The notes under the pieces are model-generated. The model made no database searches. It worked only from the letters and a program-made list of their open reading frames with translations, and was not told the origin of the DNA. A stretch of DNA of 64,000 bases from Toxorhynchites rutilus septentrionalis (lineage: Eukaryota > Arthropoda > Insecta > Diptera > Culicidae), in contig NC_073746.1 in assembly GCF_029784135.1 (NCBI RefSeq), positions 5,935,136 to 5,999,135 on the forward strand, written 5' to 3'. Numbering within the stretch: the first letter of the stretch is position 1; each line of letters starts with the position of its first letter. The position numbers were made by a program, and so were the translations under genes. This document shows positions 32,626 to 44,984 of the stretch, one piece after another.

Positions 32626-32929
32626 TGAATAAAAAATCTATGGAAAGAATCAGCAGACAAATATTAAAGGATTTTAGAAGATTCTGAACGATGAAAGTAG
32701 GCTGGATACACAATTTACGCTAAGTGGGGCTTTTTCATAGCATCCCGATTTCAACAACTAGGAGTTTATGTTATTAGGTAAGAATAAATTTAGTTTGAAT
32801 TCAGCAGGTAATAGTCGCGATTTTATTGGAAAAGTTATGTAGTCTCGAAAGTTGTAAAGATTGCTAAAAAGACTCTAAAGTGACTGTGCGGCCGTCACCG
32901 TCACTCCTCATTATAATCCAATGTACTAT

Positions 32930-33300
32930 TATGAGATGAGAGAGGAAATCCGATGCAAACCGCCAGATTTGTGGAGTAATAACACTTGGATTTTGCACCA
33001 CGATGATACCAGCTCATCGATCGATTATTGTGAACGAATTTTTGACCAAAAATGGCACGAATGTGATTGAATAAGCACCGTACTCTCCAGATATGGCCCC
33101 GTGTGACTTTTTCTTATTTCCGAAACTCAAATTACCACTTCGACCCAGTTTGACCCGTTTTGTTAACATTGAAGACATAAAAACGAATCGTGAAGTGGCA
33201 ATTCCTGAATACAGCTATATAAAGTGTTTGAATGACAGATTTGTTCCTTGGAGAAAGGGTATTGCCTCAGAAGGGGCTATTTAGAAGGCGGTAATATAAA
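32930..33300 (+). pseudogene. Mariner (DD34D-type) transposase relic
   Basis: Fragments of a mariner transposase C-terminus appear in two frames: WILHHDDTSSS (the usual HHDNAPAH site with the second catalytic Asp), then after a break MAPCDFFLFPKLKLPLR and NIEDIKTN..., ending near GIASEGAI. An in-frame TGA and a frame change separate them. The N-terminal half and both TIRs are not recognisable. This is an old, 5'-deleted copy unrelated to the DD37E element at 40.3 kb. Confidence 0.85.
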
Positions 33301-34135
33301 CTTAGATGATAAATAAAACATTTTCTGCAAAAAAACAAATTCCCAATATATGTTTCACAGAATGTATGCCAGTCATGTGTATTCATATTTATAGGATTCA
33401 ATATCATGTTATAAAAATTTGGACGAAACTAAAAGCATGTCAATCATAGAGCACATGTATGGGTTACTCAATGTAGAAAGTATTATAGGAGCAGGAACAG
33501 AAGATAAAAATATCAAAATAAATTATGCATTAGAAAAATCTGTAATATATTTTATCAATTGAAAGATGTGTTTACAAAAAATACAGTATGTTCCATAGGT
33601 CGATTAATATGTACAGGCAAATAGAAATGTGTACTTGTTATGCATTTTTTGAACTTCTCATTCGAAAATTCTCCAGATATATTCCAAATTGAAATATTGA
33701 AATTCAAATTCGAACACTATAATGTTCATCTATGCGACCAAGTTGTTCCGATTTGATTTTAAAATTTATTGGGAAAACTATGCACCATAAATTGCCCGAA
33801 AAGTAATAGCCGATTCTTTCATCTATATAAATAAGATTGACTTGGTTTCCGTTCCTCACGATTTAGCTCGAGAACGGAGCAACGGATTTGAAAAGTCAGT
33901 ATCAGGTTTGATGCGTCTTAGTCTGCGTCAGGATTATATATAGACAACCTCGCTATTGTCATCAATTATGTTTTATCAGGAGCTGGAGAGAACGTGTGGA
34001 TATTCAAAATGCAAGTTTTACTTAAACCATTGTAAGTGACTGCACAGTGACGCGAGTAATTGTGATTGTGAAAAAACAAAAAAATTGAATTCATCATTGA
34101 CACATACCGTTCATACGCCTCTATCCTTGATCTTC
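33301..34135. other. Unassigned AT-rich DNA
   Basis: No coding sequence is supported. The stretch 33810-34030 has the feel of a dispersed repeat (ATATAAATAAGATTGACTTGG...CGAGAACGGAGCAACGGAT), but there is no second copy in the window. Confidence 0.35.
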
Positions 34136-34316
34136 TTTAACTAACGTTCTGAATGTTCGCCTTCTCAACGTAGTATTACTTGCATCGTTTTTATTAGTAC
34201 TTGGTTGATATTTTTATGCCATGCTATACACGTTCGATGTATTCTGAGTGACAAAATCACATGTGTAACTACAGTGCAAGTCAGAAAGGTTTCTTTGACG
34301 AAAAACCCTCCAGCCG
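34136..34316 (-). mobile_element. Diverged, head-less SINE (third copy)
   Basis: Matches the body of the SINEs at 26.9 and 28.9 kb (CTCAACGTAGTATTACTTGC, TTTATTAGTACTTGGTTGA, CAGTGCAAGTC, TTTCTTTGACGAAAAA) but stops before the tRNA-like head. It therefore has no polymerase III promoter, and it is older than the others. Confidence 0.8.
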
Positions 34317-34499
34317 TTTTGAAGGGACAAGACGGATATTGCATAAATATTAAACAACGAGATCCCGTCATTTGCATGCATTGGCAACAATTTATGGTCG
34401 ACATGTACGCGAAGGTAGAGAGTGATTCCTACGACACAATCAACAAACGGGGCGTGAGGGTATTCTTCCTCACTTCCTTCACTTCCGAGACGCTATCAT

Positions 34500-35420
34500 G
34501 AGCAGAGTCAACCCAGCCTTTGCCATTGCCATGCCAAAGCGCAATGCATTGTCATGACGCGTGCTTGAAGTCCGGTCGGATTCGGTTCCACATACTTCTG
34601 GATGTATTCGGTGGAATGAAAAAAGCAAGGATTTCCTCATACACATTTTTTTTAAATTCGATAGTGTAATTGCCTCAAAAATTCCAGATCTGTTTACCGA
34701 TCAATTACTTACACGTATTCTGAAATCCGATCGAGTCAGAATTACCCGAACGGATCACAATTTTGCTCTCTGTAACCCATTCGACTCAAGTCCAATCGCG
34801 TTGTTCAAATGTGGCACCCTTGCCACGCAATTCCATATAGACGGAATTGAACTCCGTGTTGATATGATAATGGATTGAAACAAAAATTATAAACAAAAAT
34901 TAGCTCTACCGTATCAAATATGTATTCTATGTAAAAAAGTAACACATTCTCCGCAAGTGGGGAAAAATATTCTACGAAAATTATGTCTGATGTAATTTTA
35001 TATTATGGATAAAATGTTGGTGGAAATGCAAAGAAATTTATAAAAAAAACAAATTTAGGGACCATATCTTCTATTTATTCAAATGACATCGAGTAATTTT
35101 TTTTCAAATTTTAACAATTTGAAATTGTGTTCGGGTCTGCCAATCCGATAGAGAGTAAATTGCTCCACGAATACGGATTCATTATTTTGACGTTTGATTT
35201 GTGGCAAGTCATGGTTGCCACAGTTGCATAGAACGATTGAACTTGAGTCGCACGGTTTTGGTTTTAAGAATGCAAAAGTCGATTTCACCAACGACACGGC
35301 TGTGCTTGAGGTTGTGGTAATGTGGTTCCAAATAGACCGGTACATCGGCTCCGTTGAAATTGTCTGGCGTATCGTTGGTTTCCCAATTTATCAAAGGGAC
35401 CAGCAGACATATATTTAGCA
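34500..35420. repeat. Diverged inverted repeat with short open frames
   Basis: CGACTCAAGTCCAATCGCG and TTGCCACGCAAT near 34785-34840 are mirrored near 35205-35250. Open frames occur in both arms (34561-34878 plus; 35079-35345 and 35209-35394 minus; 35194-35418 plus). Since opposite strands are open together, I cannot say which, if any, is coding. No domain is recognised. Confidence 0.4.
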
Positions 35421-38140
35421 GCCCATCTTTAAAACGGCAAGCATGTATGCACTCTCGATAGAATCACTTCTCTCAAACCACTGTGGACTTTAGCAAGGAG
35501 GCTACGAAACACAGCTATTCCTGATGTTATAGAAGACGGATTCCACGCGAACTCATCTATGGGATTGGCATGACCCTCTCAGAACGTAATGAAACTTTCT
35601 GAGCGTGAAGACCTTACCTAATCAAGCCATTTGGAAAATAAGTGAAAAAATACTGAAAAAATATTTTTTCAAATCCTACACTGAAAAAAATTGATTTCAA
35701 AAACTAAAAATCGATTTTTTTCAAAATGGTCATCTCAGATTTTATTGAAATGATAGATAAATATTAGGGTGGCAGTGAAAATGGTCATGTCAAATTTCAA
35801 AAACCGACCATGTACATTTTGTTTATTGGCCCAAAAAAATAATCCGTGCAAAGTTTCAGCTCAATCGCATATGATTTAGGGGTGCCTCAAAACACTCAAA
35901 GTTTTGATTTTTTTATCCTCGAAAATCTTCCAAGGGGAGAAAGGAAATTTGAAAAATCGTTTTTTTTCGATGCCGAATGAAGTGTTCAGCACCCTAATTG
36001 TTAAAAAAGAAATTAAAATTGCTGACAAGAGATGAACTACCATGAAGATGCTCTAAAATCCAAACATAGTAATAATTAAAATATTAATTCTGATATAAGA
36101 AGAAATAAAAAAAATTAAACATTTTGGTTCGTGACATGTTTTGTTTATTTTTTAAATGATGAATGCAATGCGAAAAATATTTTTTGGAAATATGTAATTA
36201 TTTTCTGTATATCCTCTTTCAACGTTATTCGTTGATACATTCATTTTGTACCATTTGAGTAACTTACTGTTATGCCTGGTATGTGAACTTCCTATATTCC
36301 TGGCTACTAATACAATCGAAGTTTAACACAAGCAGAACCCGTGAATCTTCCCAACTTCTATTTTTCATCTCGGCGGTAAGGGACTGGAATTATCGTCACA
36401 TGATGATTGTTGCGAGGACATAGTAGCTAGAATAACACACAAAGATGGTCAGTTGAGGGGCCCTGAGTCACTTGATCGATCGGTCAGGTATCGAATTGTT
36501 ATTGTAGATTTAGGTATCTATTAAGAGTCACTGTAGATATGATAATAAGAAATGGATTGTATACCTAAAGGATGAAGAAAATGGCTCTGCAGTTGTTTGA
36601 GAATTAGCAGTCGTGACCGGCAGCAATTGTAAAGTGACGGGAAATGCGTAATTATGAGGGTTGTGCAAATCCCATAGACGACTATGTGCGAAATCCATCA
36701 AAATATTTTTTTTCATAAATTTGTTTGATATTTTCTACCCGATGCATGGACGATGTATCAGCCACACCAATCCAACATGCATGAGATTTTATGGTTTTGG
36801 TATGATATAAAATATAATAAAAAAAATGTCCGGATTTAAAAGATTTTCAAGATTTATTATTTATTATTTCGTATACTATCGAAAACATCGCATAGATCTT
36901 TATAGTTTCGGGAAGTTATTAAGAGTACAGCTATAGTGGAAAACAGTTTTGCAATCCGTGTTAAAATCAAATTTTGCGTACGTCATTCGTATATATTCAC
37001 GTAATTTGAGCATTACATGTAATTCCACTGGTGCTTTATAATGAAGTCATCAATCGTTCGCCGTTCCTCCAATGACAGCTGTATGTTTTGTTCCGGGACT
37101 AACATCGCATTCAAATCCGAAACGCAAATTCATAACTTCATATCGGAACTAATTCTCGATTGCGCAGCACATGCACACTGTTTATTTATGTTTATTTCAA
37201 CCAAATCAGTTCCGCCGTAAATTGTGTCGCTTCATCATGGCACCCCTTTTTTTCGCGTGGCCTGAAAATACGTTCCATAACTTTTTGTTTCCATACGTTG
37301 ATGTTATCATTCATCTATTTTTTTTTTATTTCTCGCTCTCCCAAACTGTTTCAAATGCCCAGCAACTGAATGCGCGCTTCAAACTGCTTACGTATCGTGT
37401 TCCCAATCGTGACGACGAACCCTTTTTTCTCTAAATTTGGGAAGGGGCACCCTTGCAGCATGGCAAACAAAGGCTCTTCCATTGAAGAGTAGTAGTGCAA
37501 TAGTGCACGAAAAACTTAGTTGAAATAGATTTTTTTTTTGTTCACGGTTTTGACAGTTTACACAACTTTTGACAAAACTAAACGGGATCTGATTGTTCGG
37601 TAGGTCGGTTCCGCAGAGCGGATCAGGGAAAGAAACAGTGAATGTTAGATTTTTTTCACTGTTAAATAACAGAATGTTTTAGCTGCATTAATGGCCGCGA
37701 TAAATTTGTTTTGGAAGGTGGGGTAAAAGAAAGGATGATGTTCCTCGCTTGGCAAGTATTGGAAAATGTCTGATGAATTTATGTCTCATTGTTTTGAACG
37801 ATCCTCCCCAAAAAGGGACTTTTCTAAAGTATTCCACTATTATGAGAGGTACATCATTTTCTGAATATTTCATCTCTGTGCATGAGAAATCGCTCGATTG
37901 CTGTTTGACAACGACTATAAATGGCTGCACGGTAATTTGCATATTCAAATGGCTGTTAAGGGAAACAGACGGCGCCGGTCTTCGGTCGATCGCGCTCGAA
38001 GATGATACGATTGTGGAGGAACCTTTACACTCGAACGGGGTTTACCCGTGTGTCACACGCAGCAAAACAAAAACCAACCGTCACGAAAGCGAAAAACGGC
38101 GCACAATTGATGTGAATGAATAATGCAATATTTACATTTA
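35421..38140. other. Unassigned intergenic DNA
   Basis: AT-rich with long A and T runs. Frames at 37160-37434 and 37749-38123 overlap antisense frames and lack motifs. I see no RNA gene or clear repeat boundary. Confidence 0.3.
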
Positions 38141-39470
38141 TTTCCATTGGCAGACGCCTTTGTACGCGCGATGAGGTGAGAAAATGGTCGCGTATCCCAT
38201 TTGCATATGAGTGCACAACCTTGCTTTGAGGTGGTACAAATATTTTAGATCGTGGAAAATGGTTAACCCAAACGCGACGACAACGCTTTTCTGATTCTGT
38301 TGAGATATTTGATTTTGCCGCTTCGGGTTTTGTTACCATTGAAAGCATGGTTCCCTCTTGTTGTACATTCGGACAAATCACTTATTGCCCATTTAGTTTC
38401 CGACCACGATTTCTTCCACCATTCAGGGCTCAATAATAGCGCAGCTTTGGAATGTTTAGAAGAAGCTTGCCTATTACTCCATATAGATGACGTATTGTTG
38501 TTTTTTTTCTTCTTCCAATTGCCGGCTTTCTCACCTTTGAAACCCTTCGGAATGACTTGTAAGTATTTCAATAAACTCAAATAAATGAAAACATCTCCAT
38601 TCAACAATGAAAACTAGCCTGTAAATGACTTTTCTCCTCGGTTATTCGCTTCGTTTGATGTCCGCTTTCGGTGCGTTTGGTGTCAGCGATTTTCTTCTAG
38701 ATTTTTTGTTCCGTGGGATACGTGGGACCGTTGACAGATTTCGGCTTTTCCTTCAATGGTTCGGAAGGGCGACGGAAAACGAGAGCATGTTTTTTCCTGC
38801 TATTGATACCCATAATCGCACATAGTTTGGTTGACAATTTGACTTTGACGTTCGGCACGGTATTTCGGAAGATTAAAAGAAATTTGCCGGCATGTTTGGA
38901 AGCAGGTTTAGTGGCATTGTAGCAGATCGGTTGAAAGGATACCGACGTTTCATTGAAAAAAATTGAAACTCTGACTGAAGTGAAAAATATAGGGCCTGTC
39001 TAATGACTAACAAAAATGTCATCCCTGCTTTTTCGCGAAAAAAAATGTGTCAAACAGAATAACATATAATATCAGATTTTTTGAATCATCTGAAACTTTC
39101 CAAAAACAGCAAGAAACCCCGACCGATGAGATTACCGATCCACTGTTTGGAAACGTGCTCATGCTAATCGTACCCAATCCGTTTGAAATTCTTTCGATCA
39201 ATTCTCATTTAAATTAGGCTACCTTTTGGATGAAAACGACAAACTTGTTATTCACACCGTCCAGGATGGGAACCTGGAGGACCTCAAACAACCCAGACCG
39301 ACCAAGTTCGGGCGCTTTCTTCTTTGACTTCCGCGGTTTTCCTTTTTTCATGATCGATGAACCGACACAAAGAATTCCTCTTCTTTTCATTCAGCGCTTG
39401 TTGCTGTTGATCGCTGTATTCAACAGAGCCATTCATCCTATGTCCCAATCCTGTAAGTTATGATATAGAG
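38141..39470 (-). pseudogene. Possible decayed Lys-rich coding region
   Basis: Minus-strand translation gives several Lys/Arg-rich peptides in shifting frames: KKGKPRKSKKKAPELGR near 39320, NATKPASKHAG, NSRKKHALVFRRPSEPLKEK and TKRTESGHQTKR between 38930 and 38640, and IPKGFKGEKAGNWKKKK near 38540. Base composition is more balanced than the flanks, and an octamer ATTTGCAT lies at 38199. Stops and frame changes interrupt it throughout. It could be a degraded nuclear protein gene. No family is identified and chance is not excluded. Confidence 0.3.
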
Positions 39471-40338
39471 CGAGGCGGTCGGGTCGAGAATAGTAGATCC
39501 GACTGGTGATCCAGGGTGAGCACGTTCGATTGAGACCGGGAAAAATTGAATAATTTTCGATAACTGGGAGACCAGGTGACATCATTATGAGAGAAATTAA
39601 TTTCCACGTTTGCAGTTCTGTTCTTTAAATATTTTTCTCGTATTTGTTCCGCAATTACCTTTCAACAATGTCATGAGCTAGTAGTTTTTTTCAACGACAT
39701 TATTGCCACAAATATAAAATTACGCATATATATTAATAATTTTAGTACGCATGGTATATTCATAATGAGTTATCCTTCGCTCTTGAAGTAATTCAAGAAA
39801 GTTTCTATATAACATTAAATATTATTTTTACAGTACTAAACTAACTCTTTTCAGCGTCATAATGATCTGTCACTCCACTAAAGTTGAGACGACCTTAATA
39901 ATCGATTTTATATCCTATTCACTCTAGAATCAATAGAAAATGATAGTATATAATAGTTTTATAAATATAGTTTGTCTCCTTAAAATCTTTGTAAATGAGA
40001 ATGTAAAAATAAACAAATAAACAAAAATGCTCTTGCATGCTAAATTTTACTCGCAAAACATTACGTTCAATGATAGCGATTTGATGCGATTTCGGAATAT
40101 ATTTTAAAAAAGGGAAGAAATGGGGTGGGCATCAGGGTTGCCATAAAAAAAAATCTGTGTCTCTATTCTAAAAAAATCTTTTTATCTTTGTTAAACTGTT
40201 TTCTTGCAGACCCGTTCTCAAAGATTTTATATTTTGATATGGATCAGCTTTAGCTGAAAAATAGTTTTTATTATAAATTTTCTCCTTTCAGGCATGTGTT
40301 TTAAACTTACAGTTTTACAGTATCTTCTTTGAATAATA
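39471..40338. other. Unassigned DNA left of the mariner-like element
   Basis: No gene. From 40134 (CAGGGTTGCCATAAA) to the transposon the sequence may be the left half of an element whose right end is near 42747. Confidence 0.35.
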
Positions 40339-41638
40339 AAGGGTGTGTCACATCAAATTGCATCACGGAAAAAACGCTGTAGACATTCGCCCAGTAGACC
40401 GATCCTTTTGAAAATTTTAGACAGTAAAATAAAAACTATTAAACAACTTTTGGCATTTTCTTTTTATTCATACTTCGAGCCCAAGCCCGTATGCTCGCAA
40501 CTTCCTCTTTACCCCGTCTATAAGGTTCTGTACAACGTCAGGTTGTAGTTTTTTTTTTGAACAGAAATCCATTTTCTCTTGAAGTCCGCCTCCGATTTGA
40601 CAACTTTTGGGTTCTTCCGGAGGGCCTGCTTCATAATCGCCCAATATTTCTCTATTGGGCGAAGCTCCGGCGCGTTGGGCGGGTTCATTTCCTTTGGCAC
40701 GAAGGTGACCCCGTTGGCTTCGTACCACTCCAACACGTCCTTTGAATAGTGGCACGAAGCGAGATCCGGTCAGAAGATGGTCGGGCCCTCGTGCTGCTTC
40801 AATAGTGGTAGTAAGCGCTTCTGTAGGCACTCCTTAAGGTAAACCTGCCCGTTTACCGTGCCGGTCATCACGAAGAGGGCGCTCCGCTTTCCGCAAGAGC
40901 AGATCGCTTGCCACACCATGTACTTTTTGGCAAACTTGGATAGTTTCTGCTTGCGAATCTCCTCCGGAACGCTGAATTTGTCCTCTGCGGAGAAGAACAA
41001 CAGGCCCGGCAGCTGACGAAAGTCCGCTTTGACGTAGGTTTCGTCGTCCATTACCAGGCAATGCGGCTTCGTCAGCATTTCGGTGTACAGCTTCCGGGCT
41101 CGCGTCTTCCCCACCATGTTTTGCCTTTCGTCGCGGTTAGGAGCCTTCTGAACCTTGTATGTACGCAGGCCCTCCCGCTGCTTGGTCCGCTGGACGAATG
41201 AACTTGACAAATTCAGCTTATTGGCGACATCCCGGACCGAACTTCTCGGATCATGTCTAAACTGCTTAACTACGCGCTTGTGATCTTTTTCACTGACGGA
41301 GCATCCATTTTTGCCGTTCTTCACCTTCCGGTCGATGGTTAGGTTCTCGAAGTATCGTTCTAGTACTCTGCTGACCGTGGATTGGACGATTCCCAGCATC
41401 TTACCGATGTCCCGATGTGACAACTCCAGATTCTCGAAATGAGTGTACAGGATTAATTCACGACGCTCTTCTTCGTTCGACGACATTTTTCCAAATTTAC
41501 GAAAAATTGACAGTGAAGCATGGCCAACGTGATCTATACACTCTTATCTGATTATAAGCGAAAGCTGAAGATATAATTCCTAAAAATTAAATTTCTACAG
41601 CGTTTTTTCCGTGATGCAATTTGATGTGACACACCCTT
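40339..41638 (-). mobile_element. Mariner-like transposon of the DD37E group
   Basis: This 1300-bp element has about 44-bp TIRs starting AAGGGTGTGTCACATCAAAT (left) and its complement at the right. They are flanked by TA duplications (40337-40338, 41639-41640), the Tc1/mariner signature. It contains one transposase gene on the minus strand. The spacing of catalytic residues matches the ITmD37E family known from mosquitoes. The ends and most of the gene are intact, but the copy is inactivated by a nonsense change and a frameshift. Confidence 0.92.
40468..41486 (-). pseudogene. DD37E transposase, one nonsense and one frameshift
   Basis: It starts at ATG 41486-41484. The N-terminus has a helix-turn-helix (about residues 15-45, SHRDIGKMLGIVQSTVSRVL) and a second one around 80-105. 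The first catalytic Asp is D148 in VMDDET. TGA at 40772-40770 replaces a Trp just before the second Asp motif, PDLASCHYS. The third residue is the Glu of APELRPIEKYW, 37 residues after the second Asp, hence DD37E. Near the end a ten-T run (40549-40558) shifts the frame; the other frame continues QPDVVQNLIDGVKRKLRAYG to a stop at 40468. Only these two lesions separate it from a full gene. Confidence 0.9.
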
Positions 41639-41640
41639 TA

Positions 41641-44600
41641 ATTAAGATAGCGCTATTCACAATTTAGGTTAGATGTGTGTTCTAGAAATAAGTTTCAATT
41701 AGTTATACAATTCTTTTTTAGGCTACTCTCATTTACTCACTATAAAATTAAAGATAGTTCAATGCTTATTTTTTAACAATTATTTTCCTTTTCAGATTAT
41801 TTTAAACTTTGAATTAAACAAAAAATCTTCTGTTAATTCGGTTTTCAGTAAGAGGAGCAAATCTCTATTTTGTTTTTGTTTTTACGATTTTAGCAATGAC
41901 GTTCCAACATTATCGTGTTCTTCATTATACGTTCAATTGATCCCGCAACTACTGCATATTGGACGACGAGGGATTCTCGAAGTCACAATCTTAGTTCTTT
42001 TCCAAATAATATGTATTGATATCTGTATTGAATTTATAAGTCCAATTTTTAGTCATAATTCCAGCTTTATTATTGTTGTTTTGCATAGCTATTATTCATT
42101 TGACGATGTTGATGGTATCCATATAGCGTCAGCAAACATACACACTATACAATGCTACATTGAGCTGTAATGGAAGTTGAAACAGTTACCGAGGTATCAT
42201 TTTTACATTGAGCTACTGTAGCTGTTTCTAGAGCCTCAATTCCAACCTAGATATCATTTGGCTTCTTGAAAAAACTTAGTTAAAAAATAGGATTGGTCGA
42301 ATAGGAGCCATCTTGTTGTGGACGAATTCAGAAGTGTCAATGGTTTAAGCTCTAACATTTCCTGAATTGAGTTGAACTCATTTTTGTTTGCTTTGGGTTG
42401 TGCGAGAGATAACTACCAAATATATGTTTTAATATCTTTCAACAAACTCCCAATGTAGGGACAAATTTCAGAGTTCTCTTCACTCATCATGACTAATGAA
42501 CAGTAAGATTGAAATACATATGAATATCAAAAAGAAATTCATTTCCTAAAATATAGAAACAGGTGAGGTGGGGAGAAAATTATTGACATGAAGCCATTAG
42601 TAATATTGGAACTTTTTTTAAAAAAATCTGTATATTCTGTATGTTATTCAAAACATCTGTCATCTGTAACTACAGATTCTTGGTTTTAAAAAGTCTGTAA
42701 AATCTGTATAAATACAGATCAGTCTGTAGATATGGTGACACTGGTGGACATGACTTAATCTTTAACATCAGTCTATTCAGGTAGTCCCTCCTCACGAAAT
42801 TCGTCTCGGAACATGCGAAAAACGGTGGCTTGATGTAATACCCCAAGAAAATCCAACAAAATCGTGGAGCAATAATAAGCCAAATTAAATCTCAGCATTA
42901 ACATGTACTGTTGATCGTTCGCTGTCTAGAGCGACACTGAAACACTAAACTTATTGAAAATTCACATATGTTTCAGTATCTCTTAGAAGAATTACATTTC
43001 CACCGGTCACATTTTTCAACATCATTCATAATGAAATAATCAACATACTTATAGTAGGGAAAGAGGTGATAAAATGAACACCCTAAGGATTATGCCCTTT
43101 TCTGCGTCCACATATCGCTACAATTCTCGTTTTTCGAAGAATATTCTAGCCTAACTAAGTGTTGTTCAGGATATCGATTGATTTTGCATATAAAAAATAA
43201 TAATAGTACATTTTTCATTTAAAAAAGTCGTACATATTTTTTAGTGTGCGGTTTAAATGATCACATGGTGGTGGTAAAATAAACAATTACACATGTCATA
43301 CTAAATTGGATAGATTTTTGCGTTGTTTCTTATCTAAATTTGTTGGAATAATTATTTAAATGTTAGGTGCATGTAGGAAATAAGTTGGGTCTATTCACCT
43401 AGAGTCGTAATCGAAACACAAACGAGGTAAGAAACACAATAGGCTGGGTTTCGGTTGAGGTGGCATAGATCAACATGTAATAAGGTATATCAGCTTTAGG
43501 AAACATTACATTGTAGGTCATTTTCCAGTGGTGGCTCATTTTCCCCCCAACAATAAAGTAATTTCAAATGCTAATAATCACAGAAATCAAACAAAATATG
43601 AGAACAGTCGTTCAAACCGATGATTTGTCGAAGATATCAGGTCGGATAAAATAAATTTCAACACCCAACTCCTTAAATGCAACGCGCGCGAAATTACAAT
43701 TTCAATTTCTGTTTTGTTTATTGTTTTAAACATTTAACAGATTCATGCATAACAGGGTGTCTCGAATAGATTGATATGTTGATATGTTTCTAAGAATAGG
43801 GCGGTCAAGAAGTATCAATTAGATTTCTGTTAAATTATTGACATTTGAGCACAGGTTCAGTTCACCACTCCTGTTCATCACAGCATTTCTCCTACCTTTT
43901 GCTTAACGGCAACAGAGAATCCGAACCGAATCTATTGAGTGGTGGCGTCGTGATTTTCACTTTCAGATTTCAACCACAGATCTAACCGCTGGAAAATACC
44001 ATCTTCACATCCAGCTTGAAATGCACTGCCATTTAATGGCACTTTCAACCCAGACACAATGCACGACTTTGCGAAAATTGTGTAATCTACTAAATACGCA
44101 AAAGCTATCTCCCGAAAAAAAAAATAGAAATCAATTCGCTTGTTATTGATTCATATGAGCTTTTTGGAATATCTCGATAGCGAAAATTTCGTGGAAACAG
44201 CTGCAGATAGCCGATTCATAATTCATTTTTGTTCTCGCGAGAACAATATACAAGCTGATATGTCGCAATTTGTGACCTTATTGTTATCGCACGTAACGCG
44301 TCTCTTCTTCTGGACACACACTGTAGTCACAGACCATTTTATACGTTTACTGTTATCAACATTTACAGCGCATAAAATCGAAAATTCTTACGCGTGATTC
44401 AATCATACACAAACACCCTTTCTCTACATCTAACAGTTTGAAAACCAACCCAAAGTATCTTTTCATTGAGTTTTCTCCTCGAATTTCAGAACAAAAATTT
44501 AAAAAAAAGTCAGAATTGCATCGTTTGACGTCTGACATTTTTGATTCACAACTCTTCCCCTGAAGCGATTCTGTACTGAGAAAACTTCTGATCACTGGCT

Positions 44601-44859
44601 GTGGAATGGATGTTTTCCGCGTATAGAGTTGACAAAAATTCTCTTCTGCTTATCTTCTGTGCGTCAGGGCAAACTCTGCACTATTATGGATTTTTCGTGC
44701 ATATTCTGAGAATGTATTCTGAAGACAAAAAATGGCACGTTCGTTCAACACAGTTGACGAGATTTAGCCCAATATTTATACTCCTTTCATATTCTTTTTC
44801 ATATTCTTCTTGGATAAAATGAGATGAATTGCTACGATTGTTCTCGCAGTAGGGTACTC
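41641..44859. other. Unassigned AT-rich DNA
   Basis: No supported gene. 42645-42750 contains repeated AATCTGTA and CAGATT motifs and ends TATGGTGACACTGG, which may pair with CAGGGTTGCCATA at 40136. Other frames (41937-42170, 44140-44397, 44356-44595) have no motif. Confidence 0.35.
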
Positions 44860-44965
44860 AAGTTGTATTTCACTGCTACTCTATTCGCTCCTTTAGGTTT
44901 GAGGAGCAAAAATTGGACCAACCAAAACGTGGGCTTGTATATAAACAAATTACTATTGCCTGACC
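44860..44965 (-). promoter_or_regulatory. Histone-promoter-like repeat
   Basis: TTTGAGGAGCAAAAATTGGACCAACCAAAACG..GGGC corresponds in reverse complement to 56760-56835, just upstream of the histone H2A relic, including the CCAAT-type core TTGGACCAA. No histone coding sequence remains next to it. Confidence 0.45.
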
Positions 44966-44984
44966 TAAATTTTCGATTAATTAA

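Noticed and set aside
33080..33284. Independent gene starting MAPCDFFLF
   Set aside because: This is the conserved C-terminal part of a mariner transposase, cut off from its upstream half.
38141..39470. Histone H1 gene
   Set aside because: Lys-rich peptides suggested it, but the globular domain cannot be recognised and no histone stem-loop lies nearby.
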